From Acidimicrobiia bacterium (GTDB lineage Bacteria; Actinomycetota; Acidimicrobiia; Spongiisociales; UBA11373): DNA of 64,000 bases. The translations under genes were made by a program, and so were the position numbers. Positions 53,502 through 62,028 of this stretch are shown here, piece after piece; within the stretch, counting starts at the first letter, position 1; each line of letters starts with the position of its first letter. Below the pieces are notes generated by a model, which searched no databases, was not told where the DNA came from, and saw only the letters and a program-made list of their open reading frames with translations. The DNA is taken from assembly GCA_030584185.1 (NCBI GenBank), contig CP129495.1, positions 186,001 to 250,000 on the forward strand. The letters are read 5' to 3'.

Positions 53502-53741
53502 GTGACCGAGTCCACGGGATACGTGAAGGTGGCCTCCCTCCCCGACGCCTCGACGGGAAGGCTCGCCGCAGCCCTCCTCGATTCGGCAGGAATACGGTCA
53601 CGCCTCCACGGGGAGGCCATGGGGCCCTACGTGATGAATCTGGGTGCCTGGGCTGTCACCGATCTCTGGGTGGCCGAGCCTCAGGCCGACGAGGCCCGAG
53701 CGATCCTTGCCGAAGCGGAACTGGGCGAGATCACCGATTGA
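53502..53741 (+). CDS. DUF2007 domain protein (putative signal-transducing)
   Basis: Small protein (79 aa) with the DUF2007 pattern: VKVASLPDASTGRLAAALLDSAGIRSRLHGEAMGP and DLWVAEPQADEARAILAEAE. The family is predicted to sense or adapt signals, but no member activity is certain. It is the only plus-strand gene in the 45-58.7 kb block and lies between prcA and pafA, splitting what is a continuous cluster elsewhere. The GTG start is supported by the upstream hexamer. Confidence 0.82.
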   Translation: MTESTGYVKVASLPDASTGRLAAALLDSAGIRSRLHGEAMGPYVMNLGAWAVTDLWVAEPQADEARAILAEAELGEITD

Positions 53742-53774
53742 GGGTGGGCTGGCTGGCGCTTCGCACCCGCTGGC

Positions 53775-54443
53775 TCACTCGCCGAGTTCGGCGCCGCTCA
53801 GACGCCGAAAGGCACGCCTGCCTCGTGTGCGGTCGAGTACCGCACCCTCCCAGCCGGCGGCACCGTCGTCGTGGACCACCGAGAGGCACACCTCCTTGGC
53901 CACCGCGACAGCCTCGGACAGTGTGAGGCCCTCCCGGTGCGCCCCGGCGAGACTCTGGCCAAGGGCTTCGGCGGCGCCACCGATGGCGCAGAAGTGGCGC
54001 TCGTCGTAGAGCGTGCCGTCGTATGTGACCCGGAAGATGTGGTTGTCCTCTGGCGTCTCCCCCAGCTCGACGACCATGATCTCCACCTCGTAGGGCTTGA
54101 CCTCATGGGTGAAGATCTGTCCCAGGGTCTGGGCGTAGGCATTGGCCAGGCTCTTGGCGATGACGTCCTCGCGCGAGTAGGCGAACCCGGTCAGATCGGC
54201 TCTTCGGATTCCGCCGACCCGGAGCTGATCGAACTCGTTGTACTTGCCCACCCCGGCGAATGCGATGCGGTCGTAGATCTCCGAGATCTTCTGGAGCGCC
54301 CCCGACGGGTTCTCGCCGAGCATCAGGATGCCGTCGACGTACTCCAAGGCGACCAGGGACTTCCCTCGGGCGATGCCTTTGCGGGCATACTCCGCCCGGT
54401 CCTTCATCAACTGCTCTGGGGGTACGTAGAACGGGATCGTCAT
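53775..54443 (-). CDS. prcA: 20S proteasome alpha subunit
   Basis: Gate-forming outer ring subunit of the bacterial proteasome (222 aa). Typical alpha features: YVPPEQLMKDRAEYARKGIARGKSLVALEYVDGILMLGENPS, YDRIAFAGVGKYNEFDQLRVGGIRRADLTGFAYSR, and VEIMVVELGE. The N-terminal gate tail is short. The ATG overlaps the prcB stop by four bases. C-terminal residues are polar, with an LGE end that could contact regulators. Confidence 0.96.
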   Translation of the reverse strand: MTIPFYVPPEQLMKDRAEYARKGIARGKSLVALEYVDGILMLGENPSGALQKISEIYDRIAFAGVGKYNEFDQLRVGGIRRADLTGFAYSREDVIAKSLANAYAQTLGQIFTHEVKPYEVEIMVVELGETPEDNHIFRVTYDGTLYDERHFCAIGGAAEALGQSLAGAHREGLTLSEAVAVAKEVCLSVVHDDGAAGWEGAVLDRTRGRRAFRRLSGAELGE

Positions 54444-55225
54444 GAATCCGACCCCAGAACCCGGCGCGCCGCCGCTCCGACCCTCTCGTCGGCGATCTCC
54501 ACGAAACCCTCGGCGTTGACCGTTACCACGTTCGGATAGATCTCACGCTGCAGGTCCGGTCCACCGGTGGCGGTGTCCTCTTCGGCGGCAGCCACCAGGG
54601 CCTGCACCGCCAGGTCCACGGCTGCGTCCTCATCGAGATCGGGGCGAAAGGCGGTCCTCAAGAACAGACGGGCGTCCCGTCCTCCCGATCCTGCCGTTGC
54701 GTAGTCGGTCTCCTCATAGGTTCCCCCGACAACGTCGTACGAGTACAGCTTCCCCACCCCATCGGCCTCGTCGAACCCGCAGAAGATGGGGATGACGACC
54801 AGCCCCTGAAACGCCATCGGCAGCTGACGCCGAACCATGGTCGAGAGGTGGTTGGCCTTGCCCACCAGGCTGAGTCGACGCCCCTCGAGCTTCTCGTAGT
54901 GCTCGAGTTCGGTCTGCAGCAGGCGGACCATTTCGAGGGCGATTCCGGCGGTACCGGAGATGGCCACTGCAGAGAAGGAGTCGGCGGGAAACACCTTCTG
55001 AACCCGGCGATGGGCGATGACGTTGCCTGCTGTGGCCCTTCGGTCGCCTGCCATCACCACTCCGCCCTGGTATCGGAAGGCGATCACCGTGGTGCCTTCC
55101 GGCGCATCGATGTGCCTGGCGCCGGCGACATGCTCCCAGCCGGCGGTGAGGCCCTCGGCGCGCAGCAGGGCGGCGAAGCTCGATGCCGGGGTCACCGTCC
55201 GAAGCGGCAGGCCCTCGGGCGTCAC
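54440..55225 (-). CDS. prcB: 20S proteasome beta subunit
   Basis: Catalytic proteasome subunit (261 aa). A propeptide of 44 residues ends at APEG and leaves the nucleophile Thr at residue 45 in TTVIAFRYQGGVVMAGDRRATAGN. It includes the catalytic Asp/Lys-type context with IAHRRVQKVFPADSFSAVAISGTAGIALEMVRLLQ. The GTG start overlaps the pup stop by four bases (GTGA). It forms the inner rings of the degradation chamber with PrcA. Confidence 0.96.
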   Translation of the reverse strand: MTPEGLPLRTVTPASSFAALLRAEGLTAGWEHVAGARHIDAPEGTTVIAFRYQGGVVMAGDRRATAGNVIAHRRVQKVFPADSFSAVAISGTAGIALEMVRLLQTELEHYEKLEGRRLSLVGKANHLSTMVRRQLPMAFQGLVVIPIFCGFDEADGVGKLYSYDVVGGTYEETDYATAGSGGRDARLFLRTAFRPDLDEDAAVDLAVQALVAAAEEDTATGGPDLQREIYPNVVTVNAEGFVEIADERVGAAARRVLGSDS

Positions 55226-55416
55226 TGGCCGCCCTTCTGGACGTAGTTCTTCACGAACTCCTCGGCGTTCTCCTCGAGCACGGTGTCGATCTCGTCGAGC
55301 AGGTCGTCGATCCGGTCGGTGAGCTCCTCCGCGACCTCGGACCCGGTGGCCTGCTCGGACTCCTGCTCCTCGGTGGTCTCGTCACGCCGGGCTCGCTTGC
55401 GCTCCTGTTCCGCCAC
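55222..55416 (-). CDS. pup: Prokaryotic ubiquitin-like protein Pup
   Basis: Protein tag (64 aa), disordered and Glu-rich, ending in the mandatory Gly-Gly-Gln, which Dop deamidates to Glu before ligation. The helical ARC/Mpa-binding region is DRIDDLLDEIDTVLEENAEEFV. The start GTG at 55416 has GGAGG six bases before it. It lies four bases after the dop stop and overlaps prcB by four bases. Confidence 0.96.
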   Translation of the reverse strand: MAEQERKRARRDETTEEQESEQATGSEVAEELTDRIDDLLDEIDTVLEENAEEFVKNYVQKGGQ

Positions 55417-55419
55417 GAG

Positions 55420-56910
55420 TCACCTCCGTCCTTCGAGGGCAACGATGAGTTCGGCGGGCGTGGAGGACCCTTCGATGAGGTCCCCGACCAGATCCCGCGT
55501 CCCGCGCCTTGGCTCCATCATAGGCACCCGCCTCAACGACTCATCACCGACGTCGAAGATCAGGGAGTCCCAGTTGGCGGCGACGATCGCCGATCCGTAC
55601 TTCTCCACGCAGCGCCCCCGGAACCAGGCGCGGGTCCCTGCCGGCGGGGTGGTGGCGGCCGCCTGCACCTGCTCGTCGGTGAACAGCCGGCGCATTCGAC
55701 CCGCCCCGACCAGGCGGTGGTACAAGCTCCGTTTGGGATCGATGTCGTGGTACTGGAGATCGAGAAGGCGCAGCTTCGGGTCCCCCCATTCCAGATCGTC
55801 TCGATCTCGATAGGCGTCGAGGAGCGACTTCTTCGCCGTCCAGTCCAGTCGATCAGCCGTCGAGGCCGGATCTCGCTCCAGATCGGCGAGGATCCCCTCC
55901 CAGGCATCCAGGACGGCCCCGCTCACCTGGTCGCGCCCCCTGCTCGCGACGTGTCCGGCAACCCACTCCAGGTAGTGCCGCTGGATCTCGATGGCGGTCG
56001 CCCGGCTCCCGTCACCCATCTCCAACTTGGCCTCGAGCTTCGGATCGTGGCTCACCCGCCACACCGCTTGCACGGGATCCACGAGGGCGGGCGGCTCCGG
56101 CATGGTTCCGGAGGCCACCGCCTCCAGCAGGAGCCAGGTCGTACCCAGGCGGAGGAACGTCTGGGTCTCGGACATGTTGGAGTCCCCGATGATCACGTGC
56201 AGCCGCCGGTACCTGGCCGGATCTGCGTGGGGCTCGTCCCGGGTGTTGACAATGGGTCGCTTCAGGGTGGTCTCCAGGCCGACCTCCTCTTCGAAGAAGT
56301 CGGCTCGCTGCGAGATCTGGTACGACGCCGGAGGGCGTCCGTTCTCGCTGCCCACCTTTCCGGCGCCGGTGAACACCTGGCGCGAGACGAAGAACGGTGT
56401 CAGCTGGGTCACGAGATCGCCGAACGGCACCGATCGTGGAACCAGGTAGTTCTCGTGGGCGCCGTACGAGTTGCCCTTGCCGTCGCTGTTGTTCTTGTGG
56501 ATGTAGAGGGTCTGCTCCGGGGCCAGCAAGGCCGAGGCGCGTTCGGCGGCGCGCGCCATCACCAGATCCCCCGCCTTGTCGTGCAGTGCCGCCTCCAACG
56601 GGTCGGAGCACTCCGGCGTCGCGTACTCCGGGTGGGCGTGGTCGACGTATAGGCGGGCGCCGTTGGTGAGAACCACATTCACCAGCCCGCTCTCGAACTC
56701 CCCGGTGGGTAGCGGCTCGTAGCCGAAGCCGCGGGCGTCACGCCCTGGGCTCTCCTCCTCGTAGGACCATTGGATCCGGCTGGCACCGCCGGTGTAGGAG
56801 TTGATGACGAGGCTCGACGCCAGCACCGGGTTGAACTCCGGCTGGTTGCGGATGGTGATGCCGAACTCGGTCTCGGTACCGAGCACACCAGGCACCGACT
56901 GCTCGGTCAC
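55420..56910 (-). CDS. dop: Pup deamidase/depupylase Dop
   Basis: Homologue of PafA (496 aa) that deamidates Pup and removes it from substrates. It has [11 protein letters not shown] at the start and the Dop-specific loop with [21 protein letters not shown] (about residues 48-68). The catalytic Asp is at residue 90 in [45 protein letters not shown] and [14 protein letters not shown] follow. The GTG start overlaps the arc stop by four bases. Confidence 0.96.
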   Translation of the reverse strand: MTEQSVPGVLGTETEFGITIRNQPEFNPVLASSLVINSYTGGASRIQWSYEEESPGRDARGFGYEPLPTGEFESGLVNVVLTNGARLYVDHAHPEYATPECSDPLEAALHDKAGDLVMARAAERASALLAPEQTLYIHKNNSDGKGNSYGAHENYLVPRSVPFGDLVTQLTPFFVSRQVFTGAGKVGSENGRPPASYQISQRADFFEEEVGLETTLKRPIVNTRDEPHADPARYRRLHVIIGDSNMSETQTFLRLGTTWLLLEAVASGTMPEPPALVDPVQAVWRVSHDPKLEAKLEMGDGSRATAIEIQRHYLEWVAGHVASRGRDQVSGAVLDAWEGILADLERDPASTADRLDWTAKKSLLDAYRDRDDLEWGDPKLRLLDLQYHDIDPKRSLYHRLVGAGRMRRLFTDEQVQAAATTPPAGTRAWFRGRCVEKYGSAIVAANWDSLIFDVGDESLRRVPMMEPRRGTRDLVGDLIEGSSTPAELIVALEGRR

Positions 56911-58622
56911 AGGTACTGGCCGGTGGTGATCGCCTCGATCGTGCGGCTCTGGCCTTCGCCTTCGATCAGCGTCCGCACGTAGACGATGCGTTCACCCTTC
57001 TTTCCGGAGATCCGCGCCCAGTCGTCAGGGTTGGTGGTGTTGGGCAGATCCTCCTGCTCCCGGAACTCCTGCTTGACGGCAGCCAGCAGATCCGGGGTCC
57101 GGATCCCGCGGTTCGACTCCGTGATCTCCCGCTTGATCGCCTCCTTCTTGGCGCGCCGCACGATGTTCTCGATCATCGCCCCCGAAGCGAAGTCCTTGAA
57201 GTAGAGGATCTCCTTGTCACCGTTGGCGTAGGTGACCTCCAGGAACCGGTTGTGATCCGAGGTGGCGTACATGTCGGCCACCACGGACTCGATCATCGTC
57301 CGACGCATCGCCTCACGGTCTCCGCCGTTCTCTGCCAGCTCGTCGGGGTCGAAAGGGAGATCCCCGCCGAGGTAGATGGCGAAGATCTCCCGGGCAGCCT
57401 CTTCATCGGGCCGCTCGATCTTGATCTTCACGTCGAGTCGGCCAGGACGCAGGATCGCCGGATCGATCAGATCCTCCCGGTTGGAGGCTCCGATGACGAT
57501 GACGTTCTTGAGGGCCTCCACACCGTCGAGCTCGGAGAGCAGCTGGGGAACGATCGTCGACTCGACGTCGGACGAGATCCCGGTTCCCCTGGTCCGGAAG
57601 AGGGAGTCCATCTCGTCGAAGAAGACGATGACCGGAACCCCCTCGTCCGACTTCTCCTTGGCTCGGGAGAAGATGAGACGGATCTGCCTCTCGGTCTCCC
57701 CCACGTACTTGTTGAGCAACTCGGGGCCCTTGATGTTGAGGAAGTAGGAGCGGGCGTCGGTGCTGCCGCTCTTCTCGGCGACGGCTCGGGCCAGGGAGTT
57801 GGCCACGGCCTTGGCGATCAGGGTCTTCCCGCACCCCGGAGGGCCGTAGAGCAGAACCCCCTTTGGCGCCGCCAGGTCGTAGTCCTCGAACAACTGCTTG
57901 TGGACGTAGGGCAGCTCGACGGCGTCGCGGATGGTCACGATCTGGTGCCTGAGCCCTCCGATCTGCTCGTAGGAGATGTCGGGGACCTCCTCCAGGACGA
58001 GCTCCTCCACCTCGGGTCGAACGAGCCGCTCCAGCACCAACCCGGTGCGCAGGTCGATCCGGACGTGGTCTCCGACCCGAAGGAATGCGCCCTGCATCGG
58101 GCCCGACAGCTCGACGACCTTCTCCTCGTCGCCCCTGGCCAGGACGATGAGGCGGTCGTCGGCCAGAATCTCCTTGACCGTCACCACCTCTCCGGTGAGG
58201 TCGAATGCCCTGACGTCGACCACGTTCATAGCCTCGTTGAGCAGGACCTCCTGCCCGGTCGCCAGCTCCTTGACCTCGATGGTCGGCTCTGCGTGAACCC
58301 GAAGCTTGCGCCCGCCCGTGATCACATCGAGCGTGCCGTCGGCGTTCACGGCGTGGACTATCCCAAAGGGGTTGGGAGGGGCGGTCAGCTTCTCCACCTC
58401 TTCACGCAACACGGCGAGCTGGTCGCGCGTCTCCTCGAGCGCAACGGAGAGCTTCTCGTTCTGGGTCACCGCCTGGTTCAGGCGACCCTTGCTCTCCAGG
58501 AGTCGCTCCTCGAGTACCCGGATCCGGCGCGGGGCGTCCTGCAGCCGCCGTCGCAATGCGCCGATCTCGTCCTCCAGCAGCCTGATGGTGCTGGTCAGTT
58601 CTTCGGCATTCGGCTCGCTCAT
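56907..58622 (-). CDS. arc: Proteasome-associated AAA+ ATPase ARC/Mpa
   Basis: Unfoldase that recruits pupylated proteins to the proteasome (571 aa from the ATG at 58622, GTG at 58625 is the alternative). An N-terminal coiled coil (residues ~5-80) binds Pup, two OB domains (~85-205) follow, and the AAA module has Walker A GPPGCGKT (~260-267), Walker B VFFDEMDS and sensor/arginine-finger segments RPGRLDVKI. The C-terminus ends GQYL, the motif that docks into PrcA pockets. An AGGAGG precedes the start by four bases. It heads the arc-dop-pup-prcB-prcA operon. Confidence 0.96.
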   Translation of the reverse strand: MSEPNAEELTSTIRLLEDEIGALRRRLQDAPRRIRVLEERLLESKGRLNQAVTQNEKLSVALEETRDQLAVLREEVEKLTAPPNPFGIVHAVNADGTLDVITGGRKLRVHAEPTIEVKELATGQEVLLNEAMNVVDVRAFDLTGEVVTVKEILADDRLIVLARGDEEKVVELSGPMQGAFLRVGDHVRIDLRTGLVLERLVRPEVEELVLEEVPDISYEQIGGLRHQIVTIRDAVELPYVHKQLFEDYDLAAPKGVLLYGPPGCGKTLIAKAVANSLARAVAEKSGSTDARSYFLNIKGPELLNKYVGETERQIRLIFSRAKEKSDEGVPVIVFFDEMDSLFRTRGTGISSDVESTIVPQLLSELDGVEALKNVIVIGASNREDLIDPAILRPGRLDVKIKIERPDEEAAREIFAIYLGGDLPFDPDELAENGGDREAMRRTMIESVVADMYATSDHNRFLEVTYANGDKEILYFKDFASGAMIENIVRRAKKEAIKREITESNRGIRTPDLLAAVKQEFREQEDLPNTTNPDDWARISGKKGERIVYVRTLIEGEGQSRTIEAITTGQYL

Positions 58623-58679
58623 CACCCCTCCTGACGCGGGCCCGGGACCTCACCCGGCGGGCACCTGGACCCTCCGGCG

Positions 58680-58685
58680 AGTATA
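58680..58685 (-). promoter_or_regulatory. Candidate -10 for the arc-proteasome operon
   Basis: TATACT on the minus strand, ~57 bases before the arc start. No good -35 is seen at 16-18 bases. A leader of about 50 bases with a strong AGGAGG follows. Confidence 0.4.
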
Positions 58686-58721
58686 CGACGGCACCCGGAG
58701 TGGGCCGAGATCCATTCAGGC

Positions 58722-58749
58722 TTGAGTGCGCCACCCCCGCGGGTACAAT
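58722..58749 (+). promoter_or_regulatory. Promoter of the ferredoxin gene
   Basis: TTGAGT (58722-58727) and TACAAT (58744-58749) are separated by 16 bases, giving a leader of ~24 bases with GGAGAA before the ATG at 58780. It is one of the better two-hexamer promoters in the window. Confidence 0.55.
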
Positions 58750-58779
58750 CGCCGGGCACACCCCTCGACCGGAGAACTC

Positions 58780-59025
58780 ATGAAGGTTTGGATCGATCAG
58801 GACCTCTGCACCGGTGACGGCCTCTGTGAGGAGATCGCACCGGATGTGTTCGTGCTCCTCGACGACGGCCTCGCCTACGTGCGCGAGGGAGACCGCATCT
58901 TCGCCGCTTCCAAGGGCAACCCAGAAGGCGCCCAGGGAATGGCCGAGGTGCCGTCGGGCCAGGAGGACAGCGTCGTCGAAGCCGCTGAGGAGTGCCCTGG
59001 CGAGTGCATCTTCATCGAGCCCTGA
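58780..59025 (+). CDS. Ferredoxin ([3Fe-4S]/[4Fe-4S] type)
   Basis: Small acidic electron carrier (81 aa). The Cys pattern is DLCTGDGLCEEIAPDVF (Cys 10 and 16) with CPGECIFIE near the end (Cys ~72 and ~76). This is close to the single-cluster actinobacterial ferredoxins that often feed cytochrome P450s, but with an insertion before the last Cys pair. No P450 or reductase is adjacent; trmI follows on the other strand. A ribosome-binding site and promoter are recorded above. Confidence 0.88.
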   Translation: MKVWIDQDLCTGDGLCEEIAPDVFVLLDDGLAYVREGDRIFAASKGNPEGAQGMAEVPSGQEDSVVEAAEECPGECIFIEP

Positions 59026-59052
59026 GCCCCACTCGATCCCATGCGACCCGGT

Positions 59053-59859
59053 CTACGCGGCCGGGTCGCGACGCGTCTCGGCCGTGGTGCGACGGGCGAT
59101 CGTGATGAACCCGGTGTGGCCGACCATGGTGCTCGCCGGACGGACCGAACGCCCTGTCACCCGCCAGTCGCGGATCAGGATCTCGAACGTCTCCGGGTCG
59201 AGGAACACCTGGGTGGCGCGTAGTGCGTCACCCAGGCGTTCGAGCTGAGGTACCGTGGGCAGGTAGGAGACCAGGATCCCGTCGGGGGTCAGGCGCTCGG
59301 CCGCAACGGGAACGACGCCTTCGGGCTCTGGGAGGTCCAAGACGATGCGATCGGGCCGATGGTCTCGGAGCACCTCCTCCACCCGCCCTTCGACGAGGGT
59401 CAGGTTGCCGGGCAGTCCTCCTGAGAACCTGGCGATCACAGCGCTCGCATGAGCCAGGTGGTCTGACCGGGCCTCTACGCTCACGACTCGGCCCGTGGGC
59501 CCGACTGCACGCAGCAGGGCCAGGGTGAGGGCCCCGGAACCGGTTCCGGCCTCGACCACAAGGTCCCCGGGACGCACGTCGCCCCAGTGCACGATGGGAC
59601 CCAGATCCTTCGGATACACCACCTGGGCTCCCCGGGGCATCGTGAGCACGTAATCGGCCAGCCTGGGCCGCAGCGCCACCAGCCGGGCTCCCGTCGACGA
59701 CCGGAGATACGTTCCCGGCTCGAGCCCGATGACATCGTCGTGAGCGACCCGGCCCGAGTGGTACTGGAAGGTCGCTCCGCCGCGCAGGTCGATCAGATAG
59801 CGCCTCCCCTTGGCATCCACGAGGAGGCAGGTCTCCCCGGCTCCGAAGGGACCCCTCAC
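59053..59859 (-). CDS. trmI: tRNA (adenine-58-N1)-methyltransferase TrmI
   Basis: SAM-dependent tRNA m1A58 methyltransferase (268 aa). It has the N-terminal beta domain with FQYHSGRVAHDDVIGLEPGT, LADYVLTMPRGAQVVYPKDLG, the SAM motif VVEAGTGSGALTLALLRAVGP, and the catalytic DLPEPEGVV. It lies upstream of the proteasome genes, on the same strand, as in M. tuberculosis. The GTG start overlaps the 34-residue membrane ORF by four bases. Confidence 0.94.
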   Translation of the reverse strand: MRGPFGAGETCLLVDAKGRRYLIDLRGGATFQYHSGRVAHDDVIGLEPGTYLRSSTGARLVALRPRLADYVLTMPRGAQVVYPKDLGPIVHWGDVRPGDLVVEAGTGSGALTLALLRAVGPTGRVVSVEARSDHLAHASAVIARFSGGLPGNLTLVEGRVEEVLRDHRPDRIVLDLPEPEGVVPVAAERLTPDGILVSYLPTVPQLERLGDALRATQVFLDPETFEILIRDWRVTGRSVRPASTMVGHTGFITIARRTTAETRRDPAA

Positions 59860-59960
59860 TGCCCCAGGGCGGCGATGAAGGGCATGACCAAGGTGATGGC
59901 GAGCATCGCCGCCATGAAGATCACGAGGTAGCGGACCATGCGGTCTCGGTTGCGGAACAT
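59856..59960 (-). CDS. 34-residue membrane peptide upstream of trmI
   Basis: Tiny ORF (34 aa): a basic start MFRNRDRMVRY followed by one hydrophobic helix to the end. Its stop overlaps the trmI GTG as GTGA, and its ATG stands seven bases after TAGAGT, so a leaderless message would begin exactly here. Without it trmI would lack an obvious initiation signal. It could be a functional micro-membrane protein or a leader ORF that loads ribosomes onto trmI. Confidence 0.6.
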   Translation of the reverse strand: MFRNRDRMVRYLVIFMAAMLAITLVMPFIAALGQ

Positions 59961-59967
59961 GGGCAGG

Positions 59968-59973
59968 ACTCTA
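59968..59973 (-). promoter_or_regulatory. -10 hexamer of a leaderless promoter for the trmI unit
   Basis: TAGAGT on the minus strand, exactly 7 bases before the ATG at 59960. Confidence 0.5.
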
Positions 59974-59980
59974 GGGCGGG

Positions 59981-59986
59981 TACCAT
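59981..59986 (+). promoter_or_regulatory. -10 hexamer for the 71-residue gene
   Basis: TACCAT followed by 8 bases and the ATG at 59995; it forms a divergent pair with the trmI-side hexamer only 7 bases away. Confidence 0.45.
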
Positions 59987-59994
59987 CGGTCGGG

Positions 59995-60210
59995 ATGGCC
60001 ATCACCATGCTCGCCGGCGCCAGGACGCTCGCCTCGGGACTGCGTCGGGGCAACGCCGCCGTTGCCGCCCTCGGCGCCGCCATCCTCGCCCTGGCCTGGG
60101 TTCGTCGCACCGCAGGCCCACGGAGCCAGCTGGTCCACGCGGAGAAGGTCGTTCGGGGTGAGGCGATCGAGATCCGCGTCACCCGGCCCCGGGATCAGCG
60201 GACCCGGTAG
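59995..60210 (+). CDS. Small hypothetical protein with one membrane-like segment
   Basis: Hypothetical (71 aa). An Ala/Gly/Leu-rich hydrophobic segment (residues ~20-36: NAAVAALGAAILALAWV) sits between basic stretches, with a charged C-terminal half ending EAIEIRVTRPRDQRTR. It may be a membrane-associated protein with a cytoplasmic basic tail. Its stop overlaps the convergent gene by 16 bases. No family recognised. Confidence 0.55.
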   Translation: MAITMLAGARTLASGLRRGNAAVAALGAAILALAWVRRTAGPRSQLVHAEKVVRGEAIEIRVTRPRDQRTR

Positions 60211-60392
60211 ACCTCGACCCGGGCCGCCGAACGCCGGCCGCGCCGCCGCCCCATGGAGTAGAAGAGCAGGATCAATGCGACGGCGGCAACGGCGAGGAGG
60301 ACCGAGGCGCTGCGCGCGCCTTCCTTGGTCTCTTCCACCACCGACTGGATCTCGCGCAGCTTCTCCTCGAGGTCGGCGCGGGTGACCGTCAT
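60195..60392 (-). CDS. Small single-span membrane protein
   Basis: Hypothetical (65 aa). The amphipathic N-terminal helix TRADLEEKLREIQSVVEETKEGAR is followed by one transmembrane helix (VLLAVAAVALILLFYSM) and an Arg-rich tail. It is coupled to the upstream four-helix gene by an ATGA overlap, a pair resembling the small phage-holin-like/DUF3618-like membrane operons of actinobacteria. Function is unknown. Confidence 0.65.
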   Translation of the reverse strand: MTVTRADLEEKLREIQSVVEETKEGARSASVLLAVAAVALILLFYSMGRRRGRRSAARVEVYRVR

Positions 60393-60688
60393 CGGGTTGC
60401 CCTCCACATCACGAGGCCGGTGACGGCGAGCAGTCCCAGCGATGCCACCAGGTATCCGACCCCACTCCACACCCCGCCATCGGGCATCACGGACAGCACC
60501 AGGCGCATCCCGGCGACGGCAAGAAAACCGGCCGCGAGCACGAACAGGATCGATGCCGCCATGCTGAACCCTGCCAGACGCCCCAGCCGCTTGGCCGGCT
60601 CCACGGTCTGCTCGCGCAGATACCGCTTGGCGAGGTCGAAGAACTCGCCGATGAGGTCGGGAAGCTCGGTCACCCTGGACATCATCAC
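60389..60688 (-). CDS. Actinobacterial holin-X/phage-holin-like membrane protein
   Basis: Membrane protein (99 aa). The soluble amphipathic N-terminal ~35 residues (LPDLIGEFFDLAKRYLREQTVEPAKRLGR) precede two transmembrane helices. This is typical of the Phage_holin_3_6/Act-Holin-X family common in chromosomes and not tied to phage here. The start has an AGAGG-type site five bases upstream. It pairs with the 65-residue gene downstream. Confidence 0.7.
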   Translation of the reverse strand: MMMSRVTELPDLIGEFFDLAKRYLREQTVEPAKRLGRLAGFSMAASILFVLAAGFLAVAGMRLVLSVMPDGGVWSGVGYLVASLGLLAVTGLVMWRATR

Positions 60689-60775
60689 CTCTCGAGGCCG
60701 GCCATCGTCCCGGCCGGATGCTCCTCGAAGGGTACCCGATGCGGCGCACTCCCCGGGCGGCCGACCCGGCGAAGG

Positions 60776-60781
60776 TATCCT
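60776..60781 (+). promoter_or_regulatory. -10 hexamer supporting the MFS start
   Basis: TATCCT with 8 bases to the ATG at 60790. It argues for the start at 60790 rather than an upstream in-frame codon at 60718. Confidence 0.45.
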
Positions 60782-60789
60782 CGCCGCTC

Positions 60790-62028
60790 ATGGCGCGTCC
60801 ACGGGAGGAGTCCCGCCGAAACCTCTGGCCTCTGGTCATGGGGCAGTCGGTCTCCCTCCTCGGTGACTACCTGGCCTTCTTCTTCGCCCTGCCCGTGTTC
60901 ATCCGCGACACCACGGGCTCCGCCACGCAGCTGGGTCTGCTCGCCGTCTTCGAGACCGGCGCCCTGCTCATCTTCGGCTTCTTCGCCGGGGTGCTCCTGG
61001 ACCGGGTGCGGATCCGCCGCGTCATCGTCATCGCCGATCTCGTGCGAGCCGCCGGGTTCGCTCTGCTCGCCGTGGCGGTCGCCATCGGATCCGCCGAGTC
61101 GTGGATGGGCTTCGCCGTGGCCTTCCTGGTCGGGTCGATGGGGTCGGTGTTCGACAGCGGCCTGGAGGGGCTCATGCCGGCGGTCCTAACCGACGATCTG
61201 CTGGTGGTGGCCAACAGCAGGCTGACCATCGGCCGCAACCTGGCGCAGACGGTCGGGTTCGTCGCCGGGGGGATCGTGGTCGCCGCCGGAGGGATCACCG
61301 GGGCCTTCGCCTTCAACGCCTTCTCGTACCTGGTCTCGGCCGGGGCCCTGCTGATGCTGATCGAGGTGCGTCCCCGCGCCCTGCCCCCACCAGAAGCGCT
61401 GTTCCCCTCGTTGCGCGAAGGGATCCAGACACTGTGGCGTTCGTCTCCTCTGCGTTGGGCCACACTGGCGGCGACCCTCACCAACCTCGCCTTTGCACCC
61501 CTCGCCGCCGTGCTCACGCTCTACGCTCGGGACGACCTCGGCATAGTCGGCGACCGACGCCTTGGTCTCTTCTTCGCCGGCTTCAGCTCCCTGGGTGTCG
61601 TCGGCGCCACCCTGGCGCCACGTCTGGTGGGGCGCTTCGGGCTGGGAAGGGCGATCATCGCCGGTGGTTTCATCTTCGGGGTCGGCGCCGCCAGCACGGG
61701 ATTCATCGATGGATGGTGGGCTGTGGGGACCCTGGGGCTGGCCCTCTCTGGTGTTGCCATCAACCAGGTCGGGTTCGTGACCCTGCGACAGCGGATCACG
61801 CCGCCCGACCGCCTGGGACGCGTGATCGCCGCCTCGCGCACCATCTCGTGGATCGGGATCCCGATCGGAGCCGCCCTGGGCGGACTGCTCGGCGATCGCG
61901 TCGGGTTGCGCCCGATATTCGTGGGCGGAGGCCTGGCGATCAGCCTCGTGGCGGCGCTGCTCATCCTCGGCCCCCTGTGGGATCGGCACCTGGGAACGAA
62001 CCCGGTCGAGGCGAGCCCGGTCGTCTAG
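60790..62028 (+). CDS. Major facilitator superfamily transporter
   Basis: Membrane transporter (412 aa) with about 12 hydrophobic helices and the MFS intracellular loop GVLLDRVRIRRVIVIADLVRA between helices 2 and 3. The sequence resembles the enterobactin-exporter-like/multidrug MFS group (NLWPLVMGQSVSLLGDYLAFFFALP start). The substrate cannot be judged. The ATG at 60790 removes 24 unconserved upstream codons. Its stop overlaps the convergent aminotransferase stop by four bases. Confidence 0.9.
   Translation: MARPREESRRNLWPLVMGQSVSLLGDYLAFFFALPVFIRDTTGSATQLGLLAVFETGALLIFGFFAGVLLDRVRIRRVIVIADLVRAAGFALLAVAVAIGSAESWMGFAVAFLVGSMGSVFDSGLEGLMPAVLTDDLLVVANSRLTIGRNLAQTVGFVAGGIVVAAGGITGAFAFNAFSYLVSAGALLMLIEVRPRALPPPEALFPSLREGIQTLWRSSPLRWATLAATLTNLAFAPLAAVLTLYARDDLGIVGDRRLGLFFAGFSSLGVVGATLAPRLVGRFGLGRAIIAGGFIFGVGAASTGFIDGWWAVGTLGLALSGVAINQVGFVTLRQRITPPDRLGRVIAASRTISWIGIPIGAALGGLLGDRVGLRPIFVGGGLAISLVAALLILGPLWDRHLGTNPVEASPVV

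Noticed and set aside
60195-60688. Prophage remnant because of the holin-like protein
   Set aside because: No other phage genes occur, and the holin-X family is common in actinobacterial chromosomes.
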